The notes beneath the pieces were generated by a model. It saw only the letters and a list, made by a program, of their open reading frames with translations, was not told the origin of the DNA and made no database searches. Below, in pieces: positions 26,750 through 35,637 of a stretch of DNA of 64,000 nucleotides (positions are counted from its first letter, which is position 1; each line of letters begins with the position of its first letter). Both the position numbers and the translations under genes were made by a program. The DNA is from Cyclobacteriaceae bacterium. GTDB taxonomy: Bacteria; Bacteroidota; Bacteroidia; Cytophagales; Cyclobacteriaceae. Where the stretch lies: NCBI GenBank assembly GCA_016787565.1, contig JAEUUG010000009.1, positions 62,001 through 126,000 of the forward strand, in the 5' to 3' direction.

Positions 26750-26892
26750 TCATCATTTAGTACAATTCAGGTATTGCAAAGAGTAGGCCAAACAAAACCT
26801 GTAAGAAGAAGTGATGGCCTCAGCCTGCTGACACTACTTAATCAGCCTAAAAACTGATTTGCGCCATAACACCAGGAAGTAAAGTATATCAC

Positions 26893-26900
26893 TATATTTG
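26893..26900 (+). promoter_or_regulatory. Possible Bacteroidota -7 element TATATTTG
   Basis: TATATTTG matches the -7 consensus TAnnTTTG exactly and lies 12 bp before the ATG at 26912, which would make a very short leader. A -33 TTTG is not found at the preferred distance (the nearest is 31 bp upstream), so this is only a weak call. Confidence 0.25.
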
Positions 26901-26911
26901 GACCAGTGATC

Positions 26912-27244
26912 ATGGTCATACAAGGAATAAGACGTAATACAAAACTGATTTCTCAATCAGTCTTGTTGTTTTTACTGCTTTGGTTGATTGCCCCCGTTGG
27001 CAATGCTCATGCACGATTACCCTTTAAGATTTTCAAAGCGCACGCTGAGCAAGTTGAAATCCATACGGACGCGGCAAAGGATCATACCAACAATCCATCG
27101 CCCAAGAATTTAAGTGCAGATCTACAGCGTAGTTTTTCAGAACTAGAGCTTTGTCCATCGTGCAATCTTGTAAGGGAATTTTTGAAAATCAATTCCTCCG
27201 TGCGTAATGCTTTTTACGTTACCATCACGATAAACGCACCATAG
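26912..27244 (+). CDS. Hypothetical small secreted protein
   Basis: A 110-aa protein of unknown function, starting at the ATG at 26912 (a GTG at 26906 is the alternative). The N-terminus MVIQGIRRNTKLISQSVLLF continues into a hydrophobic core and a cleavage-like NAHA, so it is exported. The mature part is ~75 residues with a His/Lys/Asp-rich stretch and a CPSC pair followed by a helix (NLVREFLKIN) near the C-terminus. The cysteine pair could form a disulfide or bind a metal. It lies in a run of small uncharacterised genes upstream of the TerB-like protein. Confidence 0.55.
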   Translation: MVIQGIRRNTKLISQSVLLFLLLWLIAPVGNAHARLPFKIFKAHAEQVEIHTDAAKDHTNNPSPKNLSADLQRSFSELELCPSCNLVREFLKINSSVRNAFYVTITINAP

Positions 27245-27255
27245 CTTTTTCTAAA

Positions 27256-27308
27256 AATCCCTATCTGATTTACTACATCCACAGGCCCAGCCGTGTTTGG
27301 TAGGGATT
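27256..27308 (+). other. Inverted repeat with 37-nt loop between small genes
   Basis: AATCCCTA (27256-27263) and TAGGGATT (27301-27308) are perfect 8-bp arms. The loop contains a smaller possible hairpin (CAC-A-GG ... CCGTG). It begins 11 bp after the stop of the gene at 26912-27244, so it could be a 3' stabilising structure or weak terminator, or a leader element for the 31-aa ORF. No match to a known riboswitch is visible. Confidence 0.35.
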
Positions 27309-27327
27309 ACACTGTCCGTTAAAATTC
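27296..27327 (+). promoter_or_regulatory. Possible promoter TTTG-N20-TAAAATTC for the 31-aa ORF
   Basis: TTTG at 27296-27299 and TAAAATTC at 27320-27327 are separated by 20 bp, the spacing expected of Bacteroidota primary promoters (TTTG and TAnnTTTG). The -7 element deviates at two positions. Transcription would begin about 18 bp before the ATG at 27352. Confidence 0.3.
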
Positions 27328-27351
27328 CACATTACGTTAAATTCCTTTTAT

Positions 27352-27447
27352 ATGAAAACCTGGATTGAAAACCTTAAGCGGTTTTGGTTTGTATTGCTTA
27401 TGGCCACCTTGTTTGTGGCCTTACTGGTAATGATTGCCGTATCATAA
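27352..27447 (+). CDS. 31-residue single-pass membrane miniprotein (candidate)
   Basis: A small ORF with an ATG and a TAA, encoding 31 residues that begin MKTWIENLKRFWFVLLMATL and end in MIAVS. A short amphipathic N-terminus (WIENLKRFW) with basic residues is followed by one hydrophobic helix of about 19 residues, a classical N-in single-pass membrane peptide. It has a plausible promoter just upstream and does not overlap any other gene. Such miniproteins often regulate transporters or membrane enzymes, or are toxin-like. Without homologues I cannot assign a function, and a chance ORF remains possible. Confidence 0.45.
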   Translation: MKTWIENLKRFWFVLLMATLFVALLVMIAVS

Positions 27448-27639
27448 CCAAGTGAGGTTATGAAGATTGCTTACTAAAATACCCGGTTACATACTACATG
27501 GGCATCAAACCAATTACTCCTGTATTGATTGCGGCTGCTGGAGTGTGTACCGGGTATTCCTACCACAAACTTCTGTTTTTACCAGACAGTTTTTTTCTGC
27601 CAAAAGAACTATATTCCGAAAAAAAATTTCTTGGGACTT

Positions 27640-27978
27640 ATGGCTACTGAAATTGAACACTTCCGAAATCTGGTATCGCTTTCCGCTGTCGATGGTGTAA
27701 TTGAAGAGGTAGAGCGTATTGCGCTCTCTAAAATTGCCTATGAGCGTAATATCCCGCATGATCGCATGAACATCATGCTAAAGCGTGCTGATGAATACCG
27801 GCATGTTATTCCGCAAAACAGGATTGACTGCCAAAAGCAATTAGAAGAGATGATTGCTTTCGCCAGTGTTGATGGACACTTTTGTGATGCTGAATTAGAG
27901 TTAATTACCATGGTAGCTGAGAAGCTTGGATTCACCAAGCAAGAACTTGATGGATTTATTCTGGCTGGTCAGTCATAA
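27640..27978 (+). CDS. TerB-like helical protein
   Basis: A 112-aa cytoplasmic all-alpha protein. The ATG at 27640 (MATEIEHFRNLVSLSAVDG) is chosen because the upstream in-frame extension has only a TTG start and no recognisable content. Two similar halves contain the TerB-type acidic turns SAVDGVIEEVERIAL and ASVDGHFCDAELELI. TerB-like domains bind divalent metal through such loops and occur in tellurite-resistance operons, DnaJ-like proteins and many unrelated contexts. No ter genes are here, so tellurite resistance should not be inferred. The next gene (27991) follows after 12 bp and may be co-transcribed. Confidence 0.75.
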   Translation: MATEIEHFRNLVSLSAVDGVIEEVERIALSKIAYERNIPHDRMNIMLKRADEYRHVIPQNRIDCQKQLEEMIAFASVDGHFCDAELELITMVAEKLGFTKQELDGFILAGQS

Positions 27979-27990
27979 TGTTGTTTTTTC

Positions 27991-29631
27991 ATGATTCGGT
28001 GGCTCATCTTTTATTTGGCAATCAGCACTTCTGCAATTTGCCAGCAGATGGCAGAAGGGCTAATTGTTGATTCACAAACCGGAGAGCCCGTTCCATTTGC
28101 ATCTATTGCGCTTGTGGGAACTTCCAAAGGCACAAGTTCTAATCAATACGGCCAGTTTTCAATTGCTGTTAAGGATTCGTTTGCCCTTATGGTCACCTGC
28201 ATTGGTTATGAATCAAAAACTATCCAATCACTAGACGCGCTTAAGCGGATTCAATTAAATCCGATGGCAACGCAACTGAATACCATTGTTGTATCGGATA
28301 AGCCCATTCATCCCCAAAAAATCATCCGGAAAGCTTTCACCAGTATTCATGAGAATTATAGTACCAAACCTTTTTTGCAGCAATTCTTTTACCGGCATTA
28401 TTGTAAAGATGATAGTGTCTATGGAAGATTGATTGAAGCCTCTGTAGACGTATGGAAGAACAAGGGATACCGTTCTCTGCAATCATTCGCAGGTGAAAGG
28501 GAGGAGATTCGTATTACGCAGCTACGAAGGAGCATGGATAAGACAAGAATGGCGCAAGGCCATGAACCCATTGCTATCAGCGATATTCTGGAGACTGATC
28601 TGGCAGGATACCAGGCACCCGAGAAAAGTGAGCGGATGTTATTCTATACCAGGATTAGCAATCTAAAAGCAGATCTGGAAAGCTATACATTTACGTTTAA
28701 GGGAATTACTTCGTATGATGGTCAGGAGGTATACGAGATAAACTATTCTTATCGCGATACAGTTCCTACTGGCACCGGAACTTACCGGGTACGAACGCAA
28801 GCTAATGGCTCCTTGTTTATCACTACAGATACATATGCTTTTATAAAGCGTGATGAGGTCAAAACCTACGGCCAGAATACGCTCCGAACTTCCACCTTCT
28901 ACCGGAAATACAACAACCAATATTATCCGTATCACTTTGTGCTGGATGGAAAATCACAAGCAGCGGACAACAGTACGCATATTTTTCATATTGAATTAAT
29001 GTCGGTCGAGATCAAGACTAATGAAACAGCTAAGTTTACGGGAAAGATTCCTGGACGAGAGGAACTGTTGACTATTCCGTATGACTCAGTTTTCTGGACC
29101 TCCAACACCATTTTAAAAACAACTCCGCTGGAAGATGACATCATTCGTGATTTAGGCGGAGGCACTTCCTTAAATAAACAATTTTACCGGTACCGGCAGT
29201 ATGAAATGAATACACGTGATGGTGGCCTTAACGCAGAAGAAAAATTTCACTGGCTTCAGGAAGACAGTAGGGGTAACCGCATTCTTTATTTGATTTTCTG
29301 GTCTGACCCAATTAAATCGTATTTGCGCGAACTCGAACTTTCGAAGCAGTTGCAGCAACAATACAGAAACAGCATTATGTTTGTTTTTTTATCGATTGAT
29401 GATGACGAGATTCAATGGCAAAAAACCGTTCAGCAGTATAATCTCTTTTCGGATGGTATCATCAACTACCGAATCGGAAGCAAATCATCATTACTAAAGT
29501 CTCTCAGGGTTAAAGAAACTCCTTCCTTTGTTATTTACAATAGAAATGGTGAGGTATTCGATCTAAAAGCCAAACGGCCCAGTGATCCATTGCTGCAGCA
29601 GGACTTGCATGCATTACTTGAATCAAAATGA
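27991..29631 (+). CDS. Carboxypeptidase-regulatory-like domain protein with degenerate thioredoxin fold
   Basis: A 546-aa exported protein (signal MIRWLIFYLAISTSAICQQM). Residues ~22-92 are a CarboxypepD_reg-like beta-sandwich (GLIVDSQTGEPVPFASIAL, then SNQYGQFSI), the domain that begins many Bacteroidota envelope proteins. Residues ~100-390 are a conserved-looking beta-rich region without a named family. The last ~125 residues look like a TlpA/thioredoxin fold: strand ILYLIFWSD, helix SYLRELELSKQLQQQY, strand IMFVFLSIDDDE, cis-proline segment ETPSFVIYNRNGE. However, the CxxC active site is absent (WSDPIKS occupies the position), so it cannot be a standard disulfide reductase. It possibly binds proteins or heme. 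It follows the TerB-like gene by 12 bp. Confidence 0.7.
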   Translation: MIRWLIFYLAISTSAICQQMAEGLIVDSQTGEPVPFASIALVGTSKGTSSNQYGQFSIAVKDSFALMVTCIGYESKTIQSLDALKRIQLNPMATQLNTIVVSDKPIHPQKIIRKAFTSIHENYSTKPFLQQFFYRHYCKDDSVYGRLIEASVDVWKNKGYRSLQSFAGEREEIRITQLRRSMDKTRMAQGHEPIAISDILETDLAGYQAPEKSERMLFYTRISNLKADLESYTFTFKGITSYDGQEVYEINYSYRDTVPTGTGTYRVRTQANGSLFITTDTYAFIKRDEVKTYGQNTLRTSTFYRKYNNQYYPYHFVLDGKSQAADNSTHIFHIELMSVEIKTNETAKFTGKIPGREELLTIPYDSVFWTSNTILKTTPLEDDIIRDLGGGTSLNKQFYRYRQYEMNTRDGGLNAEEKFHWLQEDSRGNRILYLIFWSDPIKSYLRELELSKQLQQQYRNSIMFVFLSIDDDEIQWQKTVQQYNLFSDGIINYRIGSKSSLLKSLRVKETPSFVIYNRNGEVFDLKAKRPSDPLLQQDLHALLESK

Positions 29632-29667
29632 ATGCATTTCATTCAGCATGTAAAGCCTAATCCTTCC

Positions 29668-32112
29668 TTACTCACTCTTTAATGCTTCCACTGGATTTGT
29701 TTTTGCAGCTACTATCGACTGATAACCCATCGTGAGCAGCGCGAGAAAGAAAGTGACAATACCAGCAGCAAGGTATATCCACCAACTGATGGAAGCTCGG
29801 TAGGCATAATCTTGAAGATACCACCGAATACTGTAGGCCGCCAGGGGAGTAGCCAGCAGAAATCCAACCGCAATCAATTTACCGAAATCGCGTGTCAGCA
29901 ATAAAATGATGTTTTGAACAGAGGCACCCATTACTTTTCTGATTCCAATTTCTTTCGTTCGTTGTTCTGCCGTATAGGCTGTTAGGGCAAACAGACCCAT
30001 ACAAGCAATGATAATGGCAAGCCCTGCGAAGGCGGCAAATAATTTACTCACCTTTGCTTCCGTGTTGTACATCGATTGAAAATTCTGGTCTAAGAATGAG
30101 TAGTGAAAAGGCTCACCAGGGGCAAGTACCTTCCATTTACTCTCTAACGTGTTGATTACTTCTTGTGTATTTTCTGATTCGTAGCGGAAAGCAAGTGCTC
30201 CATGGCTTATACCAAAGAATAATCCAAGGGGTGTTACATTTTGACGCAATGATTCAAAATTAAAATTACGTGCAACACCAATAATCTCCCATGTTTCTAA
30301 TCGGGTTTGATCTTGTGAGCCGTCATCATTTTGATGGAACATAGAAATTTTATGACCAACCGGACTATCTGAAAATCCCAATCTTGCAACGGCAGCTTCG
30401 TTTAAAATAACAGCCGAAGAATCAGAGGGAAAATTACGAGAGAAGTTGCGGCCTTCGATGATTTCAATTCCAAGGGTGTTGACGTATTCGTAATCAACAG
30501 ACCACTTTTCAGCATTAAAAGAATTTTCAGGTAATGGAGCTGATCCGAATTTCCACATCAACGGTGTGTTTCGGGCTGAGCCGGGTCCGGGAAAGTATGA
30601 AGACACAGTTCCTGATTTTATTTTCGTTGTATTCAACATTTCATCCCGAATGGTTGTCAGTCGATCACCCATGTTTTTTACATCCCGGAGCAGGATAACC
30701 TGCTCCTGATTAAATCCTAGCTTTTTTGATTTCAGATAATTCATCTGCTGATGCAAGGCCATAGTGCCAATGATCAGGAAGATTGAAACTGTAAATTGGA
30801 AAACAACAAGACCACTCCGCAAGGAGGATGATCCGTTTCCTGTAAGTTTTCCCTTTAATACATGCGCGGGCTGAAAGGACGATAGTACTAAACCAGGATA
30901 GATGCCGGAGAGGACTCCAACCAACAGGGCAGCTGCAAATACTCCCAATCCCAATGCAACATTTTGAAAGGGCACTTTCAGGTTCATGCCCGTCAGAGAA
31001 TTGAATGCCGGTAGCAGAACGTCTGTTAACCCAAGCGCAATTACAAAGGCCAACAAGCTCAACATGGTTGACTCCCCAATAAATTGTAACGCGAGTGTAA
31101 ATCGGTTGGAGCCCATCACTTTGCGCATACCCACCTCGCGGGCACGCCTGGCTGAACGCGCTGTGGCCAGGTTCATAAAGTTGATGCAGGCAATGATTAA
31201 GGTAAAAGCAGCAATTGCACCAAACAGGTAGACATAATCAATATCACCATTGCCCTCCAATTCATTCCGAAGGTTAGAGTGCAGGTGAATATCAGTCAAT
31301 GGTCTGACTCGGAGTTTAAGTTGATTGCCGTCTGCCTTAAATTTGTCCATGAAGGAGGCTCCTAGAACTGATTCGGCATACGGCAACAGATACTGATTCA
31401 CTATGCCAGGAAGTTTGGCTTCCAACGCTGTAGGATCAGCTTCAGGACGCAACAATAAATATGTGTTGAACGGGCCGCCTATCCAATTTCCGTTTTTTGA
31501 TTCATCCAGTCCCTCCATAGATAAAAACATCCGATAATGAAAGTGACTGTTTTCCGGGATATCGTTCACTACACCGGTAATCGTGTAGAGCGTTTCGTTG
31601 TCTTTCATCAACGTTTTTCCAAGCGCATTTTCGTTCGGAAAAAATTGTGCTGCGCATTGCTCGGTGATCACCATGGAGTTAGGCTCCTTTAAAGCAGTAG
31701 CGGGATTACCTTGAATGAAAGGGATTGTAAAAATTTTAAATACATCATTGTCGGCATAGACTACGCGCCACTCAACCGTATTTTCGACATCGCGTTTGAA
31801 TTGAAAGGAACCCATGTAACGAAAACGTGCAGCAGCTTCCACCTCGGGCAGATCACGAACAAACACTTCTGCCATGGGCGGTGTAACAGCAGCATTGTAG
31901 GTACGGGTTTCTCCCATTTTTAAATCCCAGTCAATGCGAACGATGCGATCTGCATTGGCATTATACCGATCGTAGCTGAGCTCAAATCGAATGAAGAGCA
32001 GAATGATCAGGCATACTGTTATGCCGATGGTCAGACCAAGAATATTGATGAGGGTGTAGAATCTGAACTTTAGAAAATTTCGGAGCGCGATGGTAATGAA
32101 ATTCCGGAGCAT
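29668..32112 (-). CDS. ABC transporter permease, MacB/FtsX type
   Basis: An 814-aa permease of the large Bacteroidota FtsX family. The N-terminal helix (~17-40, TLINILGLTIGITVCLIILL) is followed by a periplasmic MacB-core domain (SYDRYNANADRIVRI through ~270), then three helices with the FtsX signature AARSARRAREVGMRKVMGSN-like segment, a second periplasmic domain, and a second set with RTKEIGIRKVMGAS near the C-terminus. The duplicated permease architecture matches the family. Such proteins use mechanotransmission, driven by a cytoplasmic ATPase, to export peptides, lipoproteins or drugs. No ATPase gene is next to it, so the partner is elsewhere. It lies 262 bp downstream of the xylan locus on the same strand, but there is no sign that it is part of it. 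Confidence 0.9.
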   Translation of the reverse strand: MLRNFITIALRNFLKFRFYTLINILGLTIGITVCLIILLFIRFELSYDRYNANADRIVRIDWDLKMGETRTYNAAVTPPMAEVFVRDLPEVEAAARFRYMGSFQFKRDVENTVEWRVVYADNDVFKIFTIPFIQGNPATALKEPNSMVITEQCAAQFFPNENALGKTLMKDNETLYTITGVVNDIPENSHFHYRMFLSMEGLDESKNGNWIGGPFNTYLLLRPEADPTALEAKLPGIVNQYLLPYAESVLGASFMDKFKADGNQLKLRVRPLTDIHLHSNLRNELEGNGDIDYVYLFGAIAAFTLIIACINFMNLATARSARRAREVGMRKVMGSNRFTLALQFIGESTMLSLLAFVIALGLTDVLLPAFNSLTGMNLKVPFQNVALGLGVFAAALLVGVLSGIYPGLVLSSFQPAHVLKGKLTGNGSSSLRSGLVVFQFTVSIFLIIGTMALHQQMNYLKSKKLGFNQEQVILLRDVKNMGDRLTTIRDEMLNTTKIKSGTVSSYFPGPGSARNTPLMWKFGSAPLPENSFNAEKWSVDYEYVNTLGIEIIEGRNFSRNFPSDSSAVILNEAAVARLGFSDSPVGHKISMFHQNDDGSQDQTRLETWEIIGVARNFNFESLRQNVTPLGLFFGISHGALAFRYESENTQEVINTLESKWKVLAPGEPFHYSFLDQNFQSMYNTEAKVSKLFAAFAGLAIIIACMGLFALTAYTAEQRTKEIGIRKVMGASVQNIILLLTRDFGKLIAVGFLLATPLAAYSIRWYLQDYAYRASISWWIYLAAGIVTFFLALLTMGYQSIVAAKTNPVEALKSE

Positions 32113-32374
32113 AAACGTTCAATCAAAATCGTATACTGATTTCCAAAGCATGTGCCAGAATAGATAACCGAGTGCAGCGCAATTTAACCGGCCGATGACA
32201 GCAAAGCAATGTTCAAAATCATGAAATGATGGTCATTTCCGGACGAAAGTGTATGATAAAAATCAGCCCTGTGCTTGAAATGGAGCAAGTTATTCCAAGC
32301 TTATCCTGATATTTTTTTAAACTCTGAACTTCTGTTCCCACAAAAAAAAGCAAATCATCCTAGCGAAAGAAGTG

Positions 32375-34537
32375 CTACCATTGAGGACGAATACCTGGTG
32401 CGTAGGGGAAAGACTGCTGCTTGTAATACTCTAGTGTGTGCAATGGCTTTTCAAGTACTGAGGGAATGGGTCGCCTGGCAAAGGTTTGAAAATAAAGGAC
32501 GCATGCATCTCGCCAGGCAATAGCCTCTTCATACTGAACTTGCAATAACATTTTCACTTGACGGAATCGCTCTGCATCAATTTTTCCTTCCAGGGCATCC
32601 CACTTTTTTTGCATCCATTGAACGGAGTCTGCCCCACTATAATAGCGATGGCAAAGCTCCTCCCACAATGTTCTTTTTGATTTAGTTTGATAATCCCACT
32701 TCACGTGATGAAACCACAAGAGGTATTCTTCCGGGCATGTGTCAACAGAACCGTAAAAATCCTGGACAGGTTTCGCATACTGACTTAAGGCGTTGCTTCC
32801 CGTAACTGTTCGGTCAAAACCGATCCCTAACGTATCGGCTTTATGATAATAAACCGATGTCCAGTCTGCACGATGTTTATTGCTAATCCAGGGAGCCGGA
32901 CCATGATGATGGCTCCAGCCCATAATGTGATGAAGACCCAATGGCGTCATGTAGTTGACGGTAATTTCACGCGAGGCCATCATGACAGACTTCATCGATT
33001 GGACAACAGTTTGATCAACAGTAAACGTCATTTTGATCCAATCCTCTGCTATACTTTCAGCTGATGATTCCGTATTCCAGGCCAACCTGCCGAAGGCGTA
33101 CCAGTTTGATTGTGCAAACGGATGCCCGCACCAATTGATATCAGATCCGATATTGGCTACACCTGCCATTCCGGTCAGTTCATGCTTGTCAAGCGATCCA
33201 TTGATAACTTTTGAAACTGTTGATCCCTTTCCTTGTGCATACGTATCAGCATCCAGGCATTCTTTGAAAAGTGTAGCGAGGTAAACCAGGTGGGTACTAA
33301 ATCCTAAGTACTCCTGTGTTAATTGAAACTCCATCATGAGGGGAGTCTTGGGCATGGCGCCAAAGAGTGGATGAAAGGGTTCGCGCGGTTGAAAATCAAT
33401 AGGTCCGTTTTTTACCTGAACGAGAACATTATTGTTAAACGCTCCATCAAAAAGTTTGAACTCATTGTAGGCTTGTTTGGCCCGGTCATCTGGAACGTTA
33501 TCATCATAAACAAAGGCTCTCCACATCACAACGCCTTGATACGGTTGAAGTGCATCCGCCAGCATGTTCGCCCCGTCTTTATGCGACCGACCATAATTTT
33601 GAGGTCCGGGCTGACCTTCAGAATTTGCCTTCACAACAAATCCTCCAAAATCAGGCACGTGTTCGTAAATTTCTTTCACTTTGTTTTTCCACCACTGTCG
33701 AACTTTTTCGTCCAACGGATCAGCCGTGGATAAACCACCGAGCTCAATGGGTGCACTGAATCGCGCGGTGAGGTAAACCTTGATTCCATAGGGGCGAAAT
33801 ACATCTGCCAATGCCGCAACTTTTTTCAAGTAATCGGGAGAAAGCACAACTGCATTTGCATTTACATTAGTCAGTACTGAGCCATTGATTCCGATCGAAG
33901 CATTCGCACGTGCATAGTCAATATAGCGTGCATCAATATAGCCGGGTAGTTTATGCCAGTTCCACAAGGAAAAGCCTGCATATCCTCTTTCAACTGTTCC
34001 GTCCAGGTTATCCCAATGATTTAAAACCCGAAGTTTAGTTTTAGGTGATTCTGAAACGACAAGATTTTTAATGCTTTCGTTGGTTTGAAGCAGTCGAAGA
34101 AAATGATAGACACCGTATAACACCCCAATGTCTTCGGGTGCAGCGATAACAATGACCGTACGATTTTTGTAGACTACTGATCTGATGATATAACCTTCCT
34201 TTCCCAATGATGATTTCTCTGCTTCTTTAATATTCAGGTTTTTGATCGCATGGGAATTAAACGTACCGCAAACAACAGAAGCATTTTTGCCATCTGTCTT
34301 CAAATCGGTAATAGCAGTACCCAGCAAACCACTTAACCCTAAAAATATTTCGTTCTTAGCAACAAGAAAGGTGGGTGAGTATCCGTCTATATAGACCGAT
34401 TTGATTTGCTTTCGATATACTGTCAACATTTGTTGGTTTTTGATCAGATCATACCGTAACCAGAGCCGGTAACCATTCTCCGAAAGGGCAGAATTGGAAA
34501 TGAGGATCAGAAGAAAGAACGAAACTAGTTTCTTCAT
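32375..34537 (-). CDS. GH67 alpha-glucuronidase
   Basis: A 720-aa periplasmic enzyme with a Sec signal (MKKLVSFFLLILISNSALSE). It removes (4-O-methyl)glucuronic acid from the non-reducing-end xylose of xylo-oligosaccharides. The TIM barrel begins around residue 155. Comparison with the Cellvibrio enzyme places the acid at Glu307 (KANSEGQPGP) and the base pair Asp381 (KNGPIDFQPREP) and Glu409 (LTQEYLG); spacing agrees with E292/D365/E393 of that family member. The length is close to the family norm (about 680-730). It is the last gene of the nine-gene xylan operon and starts 7 bp after the LacI regulator. It complements GH115, which acts on internal substitutions. Confidence 0.95.
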   Translation of the reverse strand: MKKLVSFFLLILISNSALSENGYRLWLRYDLIKNQQMLTVYRKQIKSVYIDGYSPTFLVAKNEIFLGLSGLLGTAITDLKTDGKNASVVCGTFNSHAIKNLNIKEAEKSSLGKEGYIIRSVVYKNRTVIVIAAPEDIGVLYGVYHFLRLLQTNESIKNLVVSESPKTKLRVLNHWDNLDGTVERGYAGFSLWNWHKLPGYIDARYIDYARANASIGINGSVLTNVNANAVVLSPDYLKKVAALADVFRPYGIKVYLTARFSAPIELGGLSTADPLDEKVRQWWKNKVKEIYEHVPDFGGFVVKANSEGQPGPQNYGRSHKDGANMLADALQPYQGVVMWRAFVYDDNVPDDRAKQAYNEFKLFDGAFNNNVLVQVKNGPIDFQPREPFHPLFGAMPKTPLMMEFQLTQEYLGFSTHLVYLATLFKECLDADTYAQGKGSTVSKVINGSLDKHELTGMAGVANIGSDINWCGHPFAQSNWYAFGRLAWNTESSAESIAEDWIKMTFTVDQTVVQSMKSVMMASREITVNYMTPLGLHHIMGWSHHHGPAPWISNKHRADWTSVYYHKADTLGIGFDRTVTGSNALSQYAKPVQDFYGSVDTCPEEYLLWFHHVKWDYQTKSKRTLWEELCHRYYSGADSVQWMQKKWDALEGKIDAERFRQVKMLLQVQYEEAIAWRDACVLYFQTFARRPIPSVLEKPLHTLEYYKQQSFPYAPGIRPQW

Positions 34538-34544
34538 GTCCGCA

Positions 34545-35588
34545 TTATAAAATGATAGGATTACTTTTTTCTCTCCTCATTGAAGACTCACGAACAATTA
34601 ACTTGTGCCGCAATACAATGGTATTGAGATTTCCCGTAGGTTGTTTGTTTAGTTTATTGATCAATGTTGTGGCTGCAATTTCACCCATTTCCTGACCGGG
34701 ATAATCGACTGTAGTAAGATTGGGTTCAATAACCATGGAAATTGGATCGTTGTTAAATCCAACAACAGCAATATCCTGTGGCACCCGGATTCCTGCCCGT
34801 TTGAGTTCCCGGATACACGCCACTGCCGATGTGTCGTTCGCTGTAAAAATTCCATCTGGAATATTTTCCATGCTCAGTATATGCTGCGCGGCTTCAGCAC
34901 TTGTCTGATCGGTGAGTCGATTGCTAATGACGAGCGATGGGTCAAACCCAATTCCACTTTCGATGAGCGCCTGTCTATAACCTTCCAAACGGTGAGCATA
35001 CACATTGCGGTTAACATTTCCATCGATGTGTACAATCCTTTTGCAACCCTGTTCAATTAAATGTTGCGTGGCCTCATAACCCGCTTTTTTGTTATCGATA
35101 ACTATGCTTGTACAATTCGGATGCTCAATTATTCGATCAAAAAATATTAGCGGAATTTGTTTCCGCAAAAGCGTTTCAAAGTGGCTGGTACTTTTTGTGT
35201 CGTATGCCAGTGAAATCATCAGACCATCCACACGACTATTGTACATGGTTGTAACGCTGTCGATCTCCTTTTTAAAAGATTCCTGCGATTGACTAATGAT
35301 CAGGTTGTAGCCGTTGGCATTAGCGACCTTCTCCATACCGGAAATTACAGTCGACATGAAATAACTGTTCAACCGGGGTACGATAACACCAATGGTGTTT
35401 GTGCTTTTTCTCCGAAGATTGCTGGCGAACTTATTTTGTTGATATCCCATTTTGAGGGCAGCATCCAGAATCCTCTTCTTCGTATCCTTTCGAATACCCG
35501 GATGATCTTTCAACCCACGGCTTACTGTCGCAGGTGAAATATTCAGTGTCTCTGCGATATCGTAAATGGTGACGTCTTTGTGTATCAT
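34545..35588 (-). CDS. LacI family transcriptional regulator of the xylan locus
   Basis: A 347-aa repressor or activator. Residues 1-60 are the LacI HTH: VTIYDIAETLNISPATVSRG includes the recognition helix (SPATVSRGL), and the hinge FASNLRRKST has the Leu that intercalates into the operator's central CpG. Residues ~62-340 are the periplasmic-binding-protein-like effector domain (TNTIGVIVPRLNSYF, IPDGIFTANDTSAVACI, VPQDIAVVGFNNDPISM). The gene lies inside the operon it is expected to control, 49 bp after GH10 and 7 bp before GH67, so it would be co-induced. Three operator-like sites with a central CG lie upstream of susC at 49056-49242. The effector is probably a xylo- or glucurono-xylo-oligosaccharide. 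Confidence 0.93.
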   Translation of the reverse strand: MIHKDVTIYDIAETLNISPATVSRGLKDHPGIRKDTKKRILDAALKMGYQQNKFASNLRRKSTNTIGVIVPRLNSYFMSTVISGMEKVANANGYNLIISQSQESFKKEIDSVTTMYNSRVDGLMISLAYDTKSTSHFETLLRKQIPLIFFDRIIEHPNCTSIVIDNKKAGYEATQHLIEQGCKRIVHIDGNVNRNVYAHRLEGYRQALIESGIGFDPSLVISNRLTDQTSAEAAQHILSMENIPDGIFTANDTSAVACIRELKRAGIRVPQDIAVVGFNNDPISMVIEPNLTTVDYPGQEMGEIAATTLINKLNKQPTGNLNTIVLRHKLIVRESSMRREKSNPIIL

Positions 35589-35637
35589 GTTAAACTATCG
35601 ATTTAAACCGGCATTTGTATTGAATTTTTTCTGGTAT

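Noticed and set aside
27529-27639. Longer N-terminus for the TerB-like protein
   Set aside because: The extension has only a TTG start and no recognisable signal or domain; the ATG at 27640 begins the homologous part.
27640-27978. Tellurite-resistance function
   Set aside because: A TerB-like domain alone is found in many unrelated contexts and there are no terA/C/D/E/Z genes here.
29668-32112. ABC permease as part of the xylan operon
   Set aside because: It is separated from GH67 by 262 bp, has no carbohydrate-linked features and belongs to a family used for peptide or lipoprotein export.
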